NCBI GenBank assembly: GCA_050258555.1
Contig: JBLMZA010000101.1
Span: 1-64,000 of the forward strand
Reading direction: 5' to 3'
DNA from: CAISDA01 sp050258555
GTDB lineage: Bacteria > Bacteroidota > Ignavibacteria > UBA10030 > UBA8401
Length of the DNA: 64,000 nucleotides
Positions 42,467 through 52,390 of this stretch are shown here, one piece after another (within the stretch, counting starts at the first letter, position 1; every line of letters starts with the position of its first letter). The notes beneath the pieces are model-generated. The model was not told where the DNA came from. It made no database searches and saw nothing but the letters and a program-made list of their open reading frames with translations. Made by a program: the position numbers and the translations under genes.

Positions 42467-43513
42467 TTAGAAATTCACGCTCACGGTGATCTTCTGTGCG
42501 TTCTTCAGGCGCGTGTATTCCTGATAGGCGTAATCGACCTGCAGGCTCACGCCCACCATCTCCTGTTTCACGCCGAAGCCGAACGTGTACTTCTCCTCCG
42601 CATTCTGGAGAAACAGATTCTTGTAGCCGCCGCGGATGAAGAGAAAATCATTGAACGTGTACTCGCCGCCCACATTCACGCTCTCATAATTGTCGGCCGG
42701 ATGGAGCGCATCGGCGGCAATCACGAGCTTGTGCATGTCGGTTTTCAGCGCGTCGTAGGCGATGCCGACGCGGAATGTCAAGGGAAGCGCCCATTCGTCG
42801 GTTTCGAGCTCGGCCGGGATGCGGCCGTTGTTGCCCGTGCTGCCCGTGTTCTGATCGAAGAGCACAAGCGCGCTGTTGCCTGTCATCTGCATCTTCGGAC
42901 CGAAGTTCGAGATCGACATGCCGAGCGTCACGCCCTTGAACGGCGTCACGTACTTCACGCCGAGATCGATGGCGACGGCGCTCGCGCTCATCTTCGCGAT
43001 CTTCTGGTAGATGTACTTCGGATTGAAGCCGATCGAGAAGTTGTCGGTCAGCTTCATCGCGTACGACACGCTGAATGCGACATCGGACACGCCGAAGGTT
43101 TCGCCGTTGCCGCCGGGATTGTCGACCGTCGTCACGTTCATCTCGCCGTAGTTCGAGGCGGTGAACGACATGCCGATGGTGCCGAATGATCCGAGATTCA
43201 TCGTGCCTGCCGCATAGTTGTATTCGATGTCGGCGAACCACGATGTGTGGTCGAACATGAAGCCGGTGCCGTACGTATCGGTGATGCCCGCAGGGTTCCA
43301 GTACAAGGAGCTCTGATCGTTGGCAAGCGCGACGAACGCGCTGCCCATGCCCATGGCCCGCGCGCCCTGCACGATCGTCAGGAACGGCGCCGCAGTGGTT
43401 CCGCGTTTCGACACGTCGGAATTGATATCCTGTCCGAACAGCGGCTGCAGCAACAGCACACAGGCGAATATGATTGTTCCAAGTATTTTTTTCATTGCCG
43501 TTGTATTGTTCAT
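42467..43513 (-). CDS. PorV/PorQ-family outer-membrane protein
   Basis: This 348-residue protein has a signal peptide and beta-barrel-type alternating strands. GARAMGMGSAFVALANDQSSLYWNPAGI is the hallmark of the PorV/PorQ family. PorV shuttles T9SS cargo from the translocon to the attachment complex. Many Ignavibacteria-like genomes carry several such genes beside secreted proteins. It ends in aromatic Phe, as barrel proteins do. The start is ATG 43513 or the internal ATG 43495, which begins directly with the signal peptide. The gene follows the 1040-residue secreted protein. Confidence 0.8.
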   Translation of the reverse strand: MNNTTAMKKILGTIIFACVLLLQPLFGQDINSDVSKRGTTAAPFLTIVQGARAMGMGSAFVALANDQSSLYWNPAGITDTYGTGFMFDHTSWFADIEYNYAAGTMNLGSFGTIGMSFTASNYGEMNVTTVDNPGGNGETFGVSDVAFSVSYAMKLTDNFSIGFNPKYIYQKIAKMSASAVAIDLGVKYVTPFKGVTLGMSISNFGPKMQMTGNSALVLFDQNTGSTGNNGRIPAELETDEWALPLTFRVGIAYDALKTDMHKLVIAADALHPADNYESVNVGGEYTFNDFLFIRGGYKNLFLQNAEEKYTFGFGVKQEMVGVSLQVDYAYQEYTRLKNAQKITVSVNF

Positions 43514-43590
43514 GATAAAATTATGTGCTCAGCCTCCGCGCCGGAGAGGCCTTCGTTGAAGAGAGGCCTTCCGGCGCGTCGGGAATTCAT

Positions 43591-46500
43591 TTACTTCACG
43601 ACCGCGAATTTGCCGATGTGCTCGCCGATGCCCGGCGCGTCCACATGGTAAATATAGAGGCCGTATGCCACTTCCATGCCGTCATCCGAGATCAGATCCC
43701 ACGAAAGCGCGCCGTCTGTCGGACCCGAGTCCTTGTGCAGCGTCTTGACCAGGGCGCCGGCAACGGTATAGATGCGGACCGTGCACTGGCGGGGCAGATG
43801 GATGAAGTCGATCTTTCTGTCGCCGCGGCCCGAGGAATAGAGCGTGCGGCGCTCCCAGCTCGCCGATGCGATATAGGGATTGGGAACGACGCTGATGCGC
43901 GAGAGCGAATCCTTCGCGACGCCGACATCGGTCCTGGCCTCTTTCGTCTTGAACGAGAAGAAGTCTCCGTTGGCAAACGGCTTGGTCGTGCGGACGACGA
44001 ACTTGTCGCCGGTCGTGGGCAGCACCGGCACGCCGAAGGAGCGTCCGTAGCTGACGGCCCAGACAAGCTTGAAGTCGCTTTCATCCTTGAATCCGTCGAC
44101 GATGCGGATGGTATCGCCGATGGTGAGCGATTTGGAATTGTCGATATCCTGAACAATGCATTTCACGCGCTTGCCGCTGGTCGTGTTCGTGATGGTGAAG
44201 TTCACCGGGAACATCGGATAATTCTGCGCCGGATCGCTTTCATTCGGCGCATCGAACAGCGTCGTGTCGGCAGGCGAAGATGAGAACCTGATCTCATAAT
44301 CGCCGGGCCATGCGGCATTCAGCGCCTGGTTCGACACGTCGGCCGAAGCGCGCAGAATGAGGTTCGATTTGCTGCCGGCAGCCCAGCCTGTGGCGGTATC
44401 GATCACGGCCACCACGGTATCGTTGCGGAACGAGAAGACGAGTCCGTCGAAGGGCTGGCTGAAATTATTCAGGCCGAATTCGCGCGCCGAGACGGTGTTC
44501 ATGAGCGTGTCGGTGGCGGCGCCCCAGGAGCGGATGATCGAATACGAATCCGTGAAGTACTTCGGCGCCTGGCCCGTTCCCTTGAAGAGGATCTTGTACT
44601 GCGCGCCCTCCCTGATCAATCCGGGATTGACGACATCGAGCCTGACCGCGCCCGTGCCGATGCCGGAGGTGACCTGCGAGGGGTTGCCGATCACCTGCGG
44701 CGGCAGATAGCCGGCCGCGGCGGCATTCGGCGTCACGACCGCACAGTTGATGTCGACAAACTTCAGCTGTCCTGCATAGTCCTCTGTGATGATCTTCGTG
44801 CACTCGGTCGGCTGCAGACCGGTCGTTCCGAATTTCGGATCGCCCTGATCGTACGAAACGAGCGCATAATAATAGCGCGTTCCGTTCTTCACCGTCGAAT
44901 CGACATACGAATGCTGCAATCCGGTCTCGCTGCCGCGCCAGAAGCTCGCGCCGTTGATGCCCACCGGATCGGGACCCTTGATGTTGTCGACCACATCCCA
45001 CTGGGCCATCGGCTTCCAGTATTTCGCCTCGCCGCGCGAGTCGGTGATCACTTTAATGTCGTTGAACTCGGCCTCCTCGCTGCGATAGAGCAGGTAGCCT
45101 TCAAAGTCCTTCTTGTACCCCTGTGTGGCATCGCCGTTCTGGAATCCCAGGAACTGATCGCGCGATTCTTCGGCGATGGAGTTCCAGTAGAGATACACGC
45201 GGCCGTTGCCCGGCACCGCCGTGAGCGTCGGTGTATACGGGGGCTTCGAGAAGTTGTAGTTCGCGTTGTAGATATTCTGGACGGTCACCTTGTTGAAGAG
45301 AATGTCCGTGAGATCGTTGCCGAACACGAGCGCCATCGAGTAGCGTTCGCGCGTTCCCTTCTTGAGCGGGAAGGGTCCCGAGGAGAAGACGATCGAAATG
45401 TTCGTGTTCGTGAGCGAGGTGTCCACAAATCCGCCCGTCATCTTCTTCCAGAGCACTTCGTCGTTCTTCGGCCAAACGCCCGAGGGGCCTTTGTCCGCGA
45501 GAATGGTGAGCGAAACGGAGCTCAGACCGATCTGGTCCGATTCGTCCTTGTCCGTCTCATCGAAGTTCGGCTCGCCGTGCGTCGGAACGCCGTCGCCTTC
45601 GCCTTCATCCGGTCCCGCATAGCCGACGTCGAACGGTCCGAGACCGTCGCGGCCAACGTCGTTGTTGAGCGGCTCGCCCTTGTCCCATGAGCCGTTGCCG
45701 TTCAGGTCGGTATAGCGCACCCAGTCGTGATCGTTGTCGATGCCGTCGTCGCGGCGTTCGTCGATCATGCCGTCGCCGTCGTCATCGATGCCGTTCGTGG
45801 CATTGCCCGGCGATTCGAGATAGGCGTAGCCGTAGTAGCCGGTCTGATAGTTGTTCGGGTTGCCCTTGAAATCGTGATCCCATGCATAGCAGATATCGAG
45901 CGCCGTGTTATAGTAGGCGTCGTCTTCGCCCGAATTCGTGCCTCCCACGCCCGGATCGGAGAAGAATCCGAAGCAGGTCGAATCGATGTTGCGGTCCGAG
46001 ATGTTGACGATGTCGTAATGCCAGAAGATGATGTCTTCGGCAAGCACGTGCGACCACTGGAAACCGCGGACCTCGACGCGGAGACCGGCACCGGCGCGTG
46101 TGGAATCCGACGCGATCGGATAATAGAGATACGGCGGCTGCTGATATTCACGGTCCTTCGAATCGTCCATGACAAAGAACGTCTCGAAGTCGGCGTTCTT
46201 GACGCCGCGTCCGAAGTATCCGTACCAGTAGCCGTTCCACGCATCGGTCAGGCCGAGCGAAGCGGGCCAGACCTTGGGGAACGACGCCGTGTCGATGCTC
46301 ATCGCCGGCTTCGGCACCGACGGATTGTCGTATCCCGGCAGCGGCTCGAAGCCCCAGTATTCGTGCGTCACTTTGTCGTAGTCCATCTCTTCGCGGTACT
46401 GCGTGGCGATCGAATGGACCGTTCCGTTTGCCGTGTGCAGCGTTGTTCCGACGATGACGGTGACGCCGTCGAGGTAGGAGTGGCCGCTTCCCTTCGGCCA

Positions 46501-46713
46501 TTCGCCGGAGGGCTGGAACTGATATTTTGCGACTTCGCCGTGATTGTAATAGAGCGTCCGGACGAGGTTGCCGTCCATGATGCCTTCCTTACGGTTGGTC
46601 ACGTTGCCTTTTGCTTCCTTCCGATAGAGATCATAGCGCGGGTCCAAGGCCTGCGCGCCGCCCACCGTCGAAATCAGCACGAGTAAAACCAATACATGAA
46701 AATACTTCATCAT
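43591..46713 (-). CDS. large secreted protein of unknown function next to the TonB receptor
   Basis: This 1040-residue protein has a signal peptide (ending GGAQA) and no enzyme motif that I recognise. Around residues 315-345 it has an Asp/Gly-rich, EF-hand or thrombospondin-type calcium stretch (DDDGDGMIDERRDDGIDND). Fibronectin-like segments with YYYALVSYDQGD follow, and a C-terminal beta-domain (VVPNPYIASASW ... GLYIYHV ... GKFAVVK) resembles T9SS type A sorting domains. AGGAGCT precedes ATG 46713/46710. It lies 18 bp after the TonB receptor and before a PorV-like gene, where a SusD would stand in a classical locus. It may be the surface glycan-binding partner, but that is inference. Confidence 0.7.
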   Translation of the reverse strand: MMKYFHVLVLLVLISTVGGAQALDPRYDLYRKEAKGNVTNRKEGIMDGNLVRTLYYNHGEVAKYQFQPSGEWPKGSGHSYLDGVTVIVGTTLHTANGTVHSIATQYREEMDYDKVTHEYWGFEPLPGYDNPSVPKPAMSIDTASFPKVWPASLGLTDAWNGYWYGYFGRGVKNADFETFFVMDDSKDREYQQPPYLYYPIASDSTRAGAGLRVEVRGFQWSHVLAEDIIFWHYDIVNISDRNIDSTCFGFFSDPGVGGTNSGEDDAYYNTALDICYAWDHDFKGNPNNYQTGYYGYAYLESPGNATNGIDDDGDGMIDERRDDGIDNDHDWVRYTDLNGNGSWDKGEPLNNDVGRDGLGPFDVGYAGPDEGEGDGVPTHGEPNFDETDKDESDQIGLSSVSLTILADKGPSGVWPKNDEVLWKKMTGGFVDTSLTNTNISIVFSSGPFPLKKGTRERYSMALVFGNDLTDILFNKVTVQNIYNANYNFSKPPYTPTLTAVPGNGRVYLYWNSIAEESRDQFLGFQNGDATQGYKKDFEGYLLYRSEEAEFNDIKVITDSRGEAKYWKPMAQWDVVDNIKGPDPVGINGASFWRGSETGLQHSYVDSTVKNGTRYYYALVSYDQGDPKFGTTGLQPTECTKIITEDYAGQLKFVDINCAVVTPNAAAAGYLPPQVIGNPSQVTSGIGTGAVRLDVVNPGLIREGAQYKILFKGTGQAPKYFTDSYSIIRSWGAATDTLMNTVSAREFGLNNFSQPFDGLVFSFRNDTVVAVIDTATGWAAGSKSNLILRASADVSNQALNAAWPGDYEIRFSSSPADTTLFDAPNESDPAQNYPMFPVNFTITNTTSGKRVKCIVQDIDNSKSLTIGDTIRIVDGFKDESDFKLVWAVSYGRSFGVPVLPTTGDKFVVRTTKPFANGDFFSFKTKEARTDVGVAKDSLSRISVVPNPYIASASWERRTLYSSGRGDRKIDFIHLPRQCTVRIYTVAGALVKTLHKDSGPTDGALSWDLISDDGMEVAYGLYIYHVDAPGIGEHIGKFAVVK

Positions 46714-46731
46714 AGCTCCTGATTCGATTCC

Positions 46732-49443
46732 TTAAAATCCGAGATTGAATCCGAGACGCACTTGCCGCGGCGCGGAAAACGACGTCGGATTGTTGAGATA
46801 TTGTTGAATGGTGTTCAGACCGATGATCTCTCCGGCCTCATACGTATAGGGATCGACATTGGCGCGGCCGCTGGCGGCGTTCACGCCATACTCGTTCTTC
46901 GTATCAAGCAGATTGTAGACGAGGGCAAACAGGTTGATGTCGAGTCCGGCCAGACGAAGCGATTTCTCCAGGCGCAGATCGAGGCTGTTCGTCATCGGCT
47001 TCACGCCGCCGTTTTCGAACCGCACGCCCTGCGACACGCGCGTGTCCTCGGTGTACGGGAAGCCCGAGCCGTACTGGAAGATGAGTCCCGCCGTCCAGTT
47101 GCCCGGATCTCCCACCGTGAGCGACAGGTTGAGCGTGGAGCGCTGGTCCCAGTTCAGGGGAAGCGTCTTTTTGTTGGTCTCGATCGGCGGATTCGACTGG
47201 TTGTTGTTGTAGTTCGACATCGGATCCGACGCATTGCCTTCGGCGATCTGATAGGTGTAATCAACGCGCGCGCTGAAGAAATTCGCAAAGCGGCGGTCGA
47301 GCGAGATGATGAAGCCGCGCACGTTGCCGTAGTCGCGGTTGATGTAGCGTCCGTACTTGAAGCCTTCATACGAGTTCACGATCTCCATGCCGAGCAGGTT
47401 GCGGATATCGCGGTAGTAGACCGTGAAATCCACGCCGATATTCGAGAAGAGCTCCTGCTGCACGCCGAGTTCGTACATCACCGTGCGCTGCGCTTCGAGA
47501 TCGGGATTGCCCATCGTCGACGACAGCGTGGTCGACTGGTCGATCAGGTAGTCGGAGTTCGTGTAGAGATTGTCGAAGTTCGGGATCTGGAAGAAATGCC
47601 CGTACGAGAAATGGATGATGCCCTGGTCGGTGATCGGGAACGAAATGCCGAGGCGCGGACTGACCTGGATCTTGGTGTCGGCCTTCTTCATGACGCCGGC
47701 GTTCGGATAATCGGAATTGCGCATCGGATTGCGTTTGTCGAACAGGAGCTCCGAACGCGGATCGAAATAATCGACGCGGATGCCGGCATTGATGATCATG
47801 ATGCCGTATTCCATCTTGTCCTGCACGTAGGCCGAGGCCTCGACGGGCTTCTTGCGGTATTCCTGGTTGCCGAGTGTTCCAAGCTGCGGATAGCCGATCG
47901 TGAAGATGTTGTTGCCGAGCGAATCGTACAGGTTTTCGGTCATGTTGCGGATGCTCGTGCCGTGCGTATAGAGGTCGTGCTGACGGCCTTCAACGCCCAC
48001 GCTGACCTTGTGCTCCTTCGACACCTGCGACGAGAGCGTCCACTGGCCGATGAGGGACTGCGTCTTGTTGTCGTAGCGGCCGGTCTCATTGCCGCCCGAG
48101 CGGAACGTATAATTCGACGGAGGCGTGCCGCGGTCCGGCGACACGTAGCGCGGGTCGAACGGATTCTCGTAGAGGTAGCCCTTCGAGGTGAAGATGTTCG
48201 CCGAGAAGCGCAGCGACTGGTACGTGCTCGGCGACGGCACATGGTTGATCTGGAAGCTGTGCACCATGTTGTTGGAATAATGGTTCATCGTGCCGTCGGG
48301 CGTCCATGCATAGGCATGATTATAGTTCTTGCCCCACCAGTCTTCGGCGAAGACGCCGTAGCTGACCTTGAATGCCGACTGGCTGTAGGTGAGCTTCGCG
48401 TTGCCGGAATAACGGCGCTGGGGATCCATGGCCACGTATTCGCCGTCGCCCGTGTTGCGCGCGATCCAGAAATCGGGCCTGTCGGCAAACGGACGGACGG
48501 GCACATCGTCGCCCACGTTATAGACGCGCTTGCCGTAGAGATGCCCTTCCTCCTTCAGCAGACGGCCTGTGGCAAAAAACGTCAGATGAGGCACCAGCAT
48601 TGTCGGACCGCTGAGGCTGAACTGGAGGTTGCGCGTGCGCGTGATGTTGAGCTTATCGAGATTCTGGAACACATCGGTGTGCGTCGTGAAGTAATCGCCG
48701 AAGTAGGCGCCGAGCGATCCGGCGAATTTATCGGAGCCGTCCTGCGTCACGATATTGACGACGCCCGACATGGCCTGTCCGTATTCGGCGTTGAACGTGC
48801 CGCTGATGACTTCCATTTCGCGGACGCTGGAATTTTCCGGCGTGATGCCGACCCCGCCGCTGCGCGGATCGTTCACCGAGACGCCGTCGATGAGATAGGC
48901 AACCTCGCCCGAACGGCCGCCGCGGAAGTGTCCGCCCACGACGCCGGCCTGGAGGTTGATCACCTGGTTGATGTTTTCAACCGGCATAAACTTGATTTCT
49001 TCGGACGAAACAGTGACGGACGTCGAAGTAAGGTCCTTCTGCACGAGAGGACGCTCCGCCTGGATCACGACTTCCTTGCCGACGTCGAGAACCTGCTGGC
49101 TGAGCTTTACATCTAATTTCGTTGTAAGGTCGATGCGGACGCCCGCATTTTTCACGACCGCTTTCTGATAGCCGAGCATGTTCACAAACACAGTGTAGTT
49201 GCCCGGCGGAATATTGTTAATATAATAGTATCCGTCCATGTCCGATGCCGCGCCCATGTACGTCCCTTCGATCTGGATCGTTGCGCCGACCAGGGGCTCG
49301 TGCGTTTGCGCGTCGGTCACCCTGCCGGAAATCTTTCCGGTCGTGCCGGCCAGTACCAGTGCGGTTGCAAGGACACTGAATACAAGCGATACAGCGATCG
49401 AGGCGGTGAGTTTTTTTCCAAACTGCAGAAAACGTGTCTTCAT
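46732..49443 (-). CDS. TonB-dependent receptor with carboxypeptidase-regulatory-like domain (SusC-type)
   Basis: This 903-residue outer-membrane receptor has a signal peptide, a CarboxypepD_reg-like domain (about 35-115, GKISGRVTDAQTHEPLVGATI), and a plug domain with YLIDGVSVNDPRSGG and MSGVVNIVTQDGS. A long 22-strand barrel ends in GFNLGF, the usual C-terminal aromatic for BAM. The start at 49443 is chosen because the long upstream frame is not signal-like. It should import glycan fragments, energised by TonB. No SusD gene is present; two other surface-type genes follow. Confidence 0.9.
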   Translation of the reverse strand: MKTRFLQFGKKLTASIAVSLVFSVLATALVLAGTTGKISGRVTDAQTHEPLVGATIQIEGTYMGAASDMDGYYYINNIPPGNYTVFVNMLGYQKAVVKNAGVRIDLTTKLDVKLSQQVLDVGKEVVIQAERPLVQKDLTSTSVTVSSEEIKFMPVENINQVINLQAGVVGGHFRGGRSGEVAYLIDGVSVNDPRSGGVGITPENSSVREMEVISGTFNAEYGQAMSGVVNIVTQDGSDKFAGSLGAYFGDYFTTHTDVFQNLDKLNITRTRNLQFSLSGPTMLVPHLTFFATGRLLKEEGHLYGKRVYNVGDDVPVRPFADRPDFWIARNTGDGEYVAMDPQRRYSGNAKLTYSQSAFKVSYGVFAEDWWGKNYNHAYAWTPDGTMNHYSNNMVHSFQINHVPSPSTYQSLRFSANIFTSKGYLYENPFDPRYVSPDRGTPPSNYTFRSGGNETGRYDNKTQSLIGQWTLSSQVSKEHKVSVGVEGRQHDLYTHGTSIRNMTENLYDSLGNNIFTIGYPQLGTLGNQEYRKKPVEASAYVQDKMEYGIMIINAGIRVDYFDPRSELLFDKRNPMRNSDYPNAGVMKKADTKIQVSPRLGISFPITDQGIIHFSYGHFFQIPNFDNLYTNSDYLIDQSTTLSSTMGNPDLEAQRTVMYELGVQQELFSNIGVDFTVYYRDIRNLLGMEIVNSYEGFKYGRYINRDYGNVRGFIISLDRRFANFFSARVDYTYQIAEGNASDPMSNYNNNQSNPPIETNKKTLPLNWDQRSTLNLSLTVGDPGNWTAGLIFQYGSGFPYTEDTRVSQGVRFENGGVKPMTNSLDLRLEKSLRLAGLDINLFALVYNLLDTKNEYGVNAASGRANVDPYTYEAGEIIGLNTIQQYLNNPTSFSAPRQVRLGFNLGF

Positions 49444-49481
49444 TGTATCGAGTTGTTTTGAATATATCGGTGAGTAGGTGA

Positions 49482-49509
49482 TAAAACGGGGCGCCCTTTC
49501 GGACGCCCC
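49482..49509 (-). terminator. hairpin terminator between the CBM protein and the TonB receptor
   Basis: GGGGCGTCC and GGGCGCCCC pair over 9 bp with one U-G pair around a GAAA-type loop, followed by GTTTTAT on the minus strand. A second hairpin (CGGCGCG/CGCGCCG) lies at 49526-49550. Partial termination here would make the CBM protein more abundant than the receptor. Confidence 0.6.
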
Positions 49510-49564
49510 CATCCACAACAACAATCGGCGCGTGCAGACAGACCGCGCCGAGTGAAGAAGCAAA

Positions 49565-52060
49565 TTATTTGACAAGCAGCATCTTCTTGACCACCGAGAA
49601 CGAACCGGCGTCGATGCGGTACACATACATGCCTGCGGCGAGCTTGCCGGCATCGAAGCTGACCGTATACGTGCCTGCCGGCTGGTAGCCGTTGACAAGC
49701 GAGGCCACTTCACGGCCGAGAACGTCGAACACCTTCAGCGACACCTGCGATGCCTTGGCGATGCTGTAGTTGATCTTCGTCGACGGATTGAAGGGGTTCG
49801 GATAGTTCTGCGACAGCTCGAACGATTTCGCAACCTGGCTCGTCTGGGCGACGCCCGTCGTCCACTTCGCACCGATCCAGGTATGCGTCCAATGGAACAT
49901 ATCGGACCAGGAGTTGTCGGAGTTGTTCGTGCTGTAGCACAGCATGCCGTCGTTGGCTGTCGCCTGATTGTCGCGGTCGTTGATTTCAACGTCGAACGGC
50001 AGGCGCATGCCTTCCACCGGCTTGAAGAGGCTGTCCGTGAAGGCCTCAGCCAGCATTGCAAACGGAATCTTCGCTTCCGTCACGTATCCCGGAGCGAGGG
50101 CTTTCTTCTTCCAGTAGTAGTTCGGATGTCCGGCAAACATCAGGTTCTTGCCGCCGTTGTCCGTCATGAGCTTGTTCTGGCAGAAGCGGAAATGATAATC
50201 CGGCTTCGCGCCGCGCGTGTAGCCGGCGTGATGCTTGCCGCGCCAGTCATAAAGGCCGAGGAAAAGATCCGGAGCGTCATTCGTGTACGTGTTCTGCGTC
50301 GAGTCGAACGCGACCACATCGTCGGTCATATCGAATGCGACATAGAGGTTCTGGCTGTCCATCGCAAGATAGAGCTTGCCCGAGCAGTCGGCGTCGCCGT
50401 CGATCTTGCCGTTCTCGTTCACATGGCCGTTGCCGGCCGACACGGTCGAGAGGATGAAGGGCGTGATGCCCGACCACTTTGCCATCGAGCCGTCGGCCTT
50501 CCAGTTCGCGGGAGGCGTCATCGACACGGTGGGATATCCCTTTGCCTTCGTCGTGATCGGTCCGATCACCGCCGGCGTACCGACGTTGCCTGCCGCATCC
50601 TTCGCCGTCACGCCGTAGAAGTAGGTGACGTTCTGGTCAGTGATGGGAGCGCGGAGCACATGCGTTGCCATCTGCGTTCCGGCCGCGAGCTTCGTGGGCT
50701 GCACATCTTCAACCGTTGCGGCGTCGACATCGGTGAATGTCTTGTCGCTGAAATACACATCGTATGTCGCGCCCGTTTCGTTCGGCGTGTCGGTCCAGGT
50801 GATGACGTTCACATACGAACCCGGATTCGCCTTCACGTTTGTCGGAGCATCGGGAGGAATCACATCGAATGTCGGGTTGCCCGTCCAGATGTCGGTCAGC
50901 CAGATCACGTCCTTCACCTTGTATGTGCCGTTGTTGCCGTTCGTCATGAAGCCGAACTTCGTGACCGCGCTTGTATCGAATTTCGGCGCGCCGTCGTCGA
51001 AGAGCATCGATGCGAGCTTGAACTTGTATGTATGCCATGCGCCGTCGGCAATCGGATGGAACTTCACGGCGCGCTTGCCGTTGGCCGATTCGAACTGCAT
51101 GCGGAGCGTATCGATCGTGCTTGTGGTCTTCAGCTTGAACTGGAGCGAATCCTTCGGCCACGAGCCGAGCATGTTCTGCGACGTCAGGTCGTAGGAGACG
51201 CCCGACCAGCCGTTCCCCCACTCATCGCCGAGCACCCACTTCAGCGCGTTCGCCTTCGCATTCGTGCCGGCGCCGACTTCCGTGCTGACGGTCGACTGGC
51301 CCCAGGGCCACGGGCCGGCGGAGACGTTCTGGTAATCTTTGCCGTTGAAGAAGATCACGGGCACGGCACGCGCGCCAGTGCGCTGGAAGCCGTCCATCAG
51401 CACCACAACGGAATCGGCCGGAAGATTCACTGCCGGATCCCAGCCCGTCGTGACGATGCCGATGAGCCAGCTCGAGATCTTGTCGCGGTCAAGCTTCTTG
51501 TTGTTATAGGTGAAGCCGCCCCATGTGGTGGGAGCAAGGATGAAGCCCGTGCTATCCGGCACCGTGTCGCCGCCTGTGCTCTGCGGACGCTCGATGAACG
51601 GAACCTTCAGCTGAATCCAGTCGTGCTCGTAGTCGAGAATCGTCGGCGTTTCGAAGATGTACTCTTCGACCGGATCGGCGGCCGTCGGACGGTCCTGAAT
51701 GTGGATGCGGAACACGAGGTTCTCGGGATGCGTCGGCTTCTTCGTCACTTTGAGCCAGATTCTGATCGTATCGCTCAGGCTCCAGTCCTGCGTGACACCG
51801 ACCGTGCCCTTGTAGCCGATCTGCGCATAGGAACCCCACTGGTGGTAGGCACCAATGGTCGTCTTGAATTCCATCGACGCGGCTCCCTCTTTCTTATCGG
51901 CGGTGTTCTGCGTCAATACGATCGAGCTCTTGTTGCCTTCCGAGCTCACCGTAAAGGCAGTATCCGGCTTCGTCCGATCGAATCCCTCGATGGTAAAGAC
52001 CTGTGCTTTCGCCGCAAAGGACAGAAGCACGAAGGAAAGAAGTAGATATACCTTCTTCAT
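49565..52060 (-). CDS. secreted multi-CBM protein with T9SS sorting domain
   Basis: This 831-residue protein has a signal peptide (ending AAKA), two CBM11-like beta-sandwich modules (about 25-220 and 235-400), and a fibronectin-III domain (PPDAPTNVKANPG, about 408-505). A CBM9-like domain follows (LYLAMDSQNLYVAFDMTDDV, about 510-745), then a type A T9SS domain (QNYPNPFNPST to KKMLLVK). No catalytic pair is seen, so it is probably a surface glycan-binding protein. AAGGAT precedes the ATG. It has its own sigma54 promoter and is the first gene after the regulator operon. Confidence 0.82.
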   Translation of the reverse strand: MKKVYLLLSFVLLSFAAKAQVFTIEGFDRTKPDTAFTVSSEGNKSSIVLTQNTADKKEGAASMEFKTTIGAYHQWGSYAQIGYKGTVGVTQDWSLSDTIRIWLKVTKKPTHPENLVFRIHIQDRPTAADPVEEYIFETPTILDYEHDWIQLKVPFIERPQSTGGDTVPDSTGFILAPTTWGGFTYNNKKLDRDKISSWLIGIVTTGWDPAVNLPADSVVVLMDGFQRTGARAVPVIFFNGKDYQNVSAGPWPWGQSTVSTEVGAGTNAKANALKWVLGDEWGNGWSGVSYDLTSQNMLGSWPKDSLQFKLKTTSTIDTLRMQFESANGKRAVKFHPIADGAWHTYKFKLASMLFDDGAPKFDTSAVTKFGFMTNGNNGTYKVKDVIWLTDIWTGNPTFDVIPPDAPTNVKANPGSYVNVITWTDTPNETGATYDVYFSDKTFTDVDAATVEDVQPTKLAAGTQMATHVLRAPITDQNVTYFYGVTAKDAAGNVGTPAVIGPITTKAKGYPTVSMTPPANWKADGSMAKWSGITPFILSTVSAGNGHVNENGKIDGDADCSGKLYLAMDSQNLYVAFDMTDDVVAFDSTQNTYTNDAPDLFLGLYDWRGKHHAGYTRGAKPDYHFRFCQNKLMTDNGGKNLMFAGHPNYYWKKKALAPGYVTEAKIPFAMLAEAFTDSLFKPVEGMRLPFDVEINDRDNQATANDGMLCYSTNNSDNSWSDMFHWTHTWIGAKWTTGVAQTSQVAKSFELSQNYPNPFNPSTKINYSIAKASQVSLKVFDVLGREVASLVNGYQPAGTYTVSFDAGKLAAGMYVYRIDAGSFSVVKKMLLVK

Positions 52061-52182
52061 AAAGATCCTTCCTTACAATTGTGTAAATGTGGGTGGATTA
52101 AAGTTGTCACTTGTGTTGCGATTGATGTTGTGGAAGACACCGATCCAACTGAAGACATCAACAGTAATGCATTCGGGTGATG

Positions 52183-52198
52183 TGCATTTATTGTGCCA
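52183..52198 (-). promoter_or_regulatory. sigma54 (-24/-12) promoter
   Basis: On the minus strand the sequence reads TGGCACAATAAATGCA. GG at -24 and GC at -12 are exactly 10 nt apart, and TGGCAC is the full -24 consensus; the -12 element is ATGCA against TTGCA. Transcription should start near 52172, 112 nt before the CBM gene. A sigma54-type activator is encoded next door. Confidence 0.72.
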
Positions 52199-52258
52199 GA
52201 TTTTAAGAGGTGAAATTTCTTTATTTTTTGCGGTACGATGAAGAGGGGAAATTGAAAA

Positions 52259-52295
52259 TTATCAATTCGATAATCAGCGCTTATTGAATTGATAA
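52259..52295. promoter_or_regulatory. palindrome, likely activator site
   Basis: TTATCAATTCGATAA and TTATTGAATTGATAA are inverted copies with one mismatch over 15 bp and a 7-nt spacer. The centre is about 105 bp upstream of the predicted sigma54 start, the usual place for an enhancer-binding protein site. Confidence 0.6.
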
Positions 52296-52390
52296 CTTGG
52301 GAAGGAAAAAAGCGGACATCGGCTCTCGAGCAGACGGGAACATCCCGCATTCCGCAATGATTTGGCGCGTCCTCCGCGCGCTCATCCGCG

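Noticed and set aside
46762..49116. Plus-strand open frame of 784 codons opposite the TonB receptor
   Set aside because: No start signal, no domain motif, Arg/His/Val-biased. The minus strand encodes an unmistakable TonB receptor.
46732..49713. TonB receptor starting at 49713
   Set aside because: The first 90 residues run through terminator hairpins and the end of the CBM gene, and no signal peptide forms there. ATG 49443 gives a standard signal peptide.
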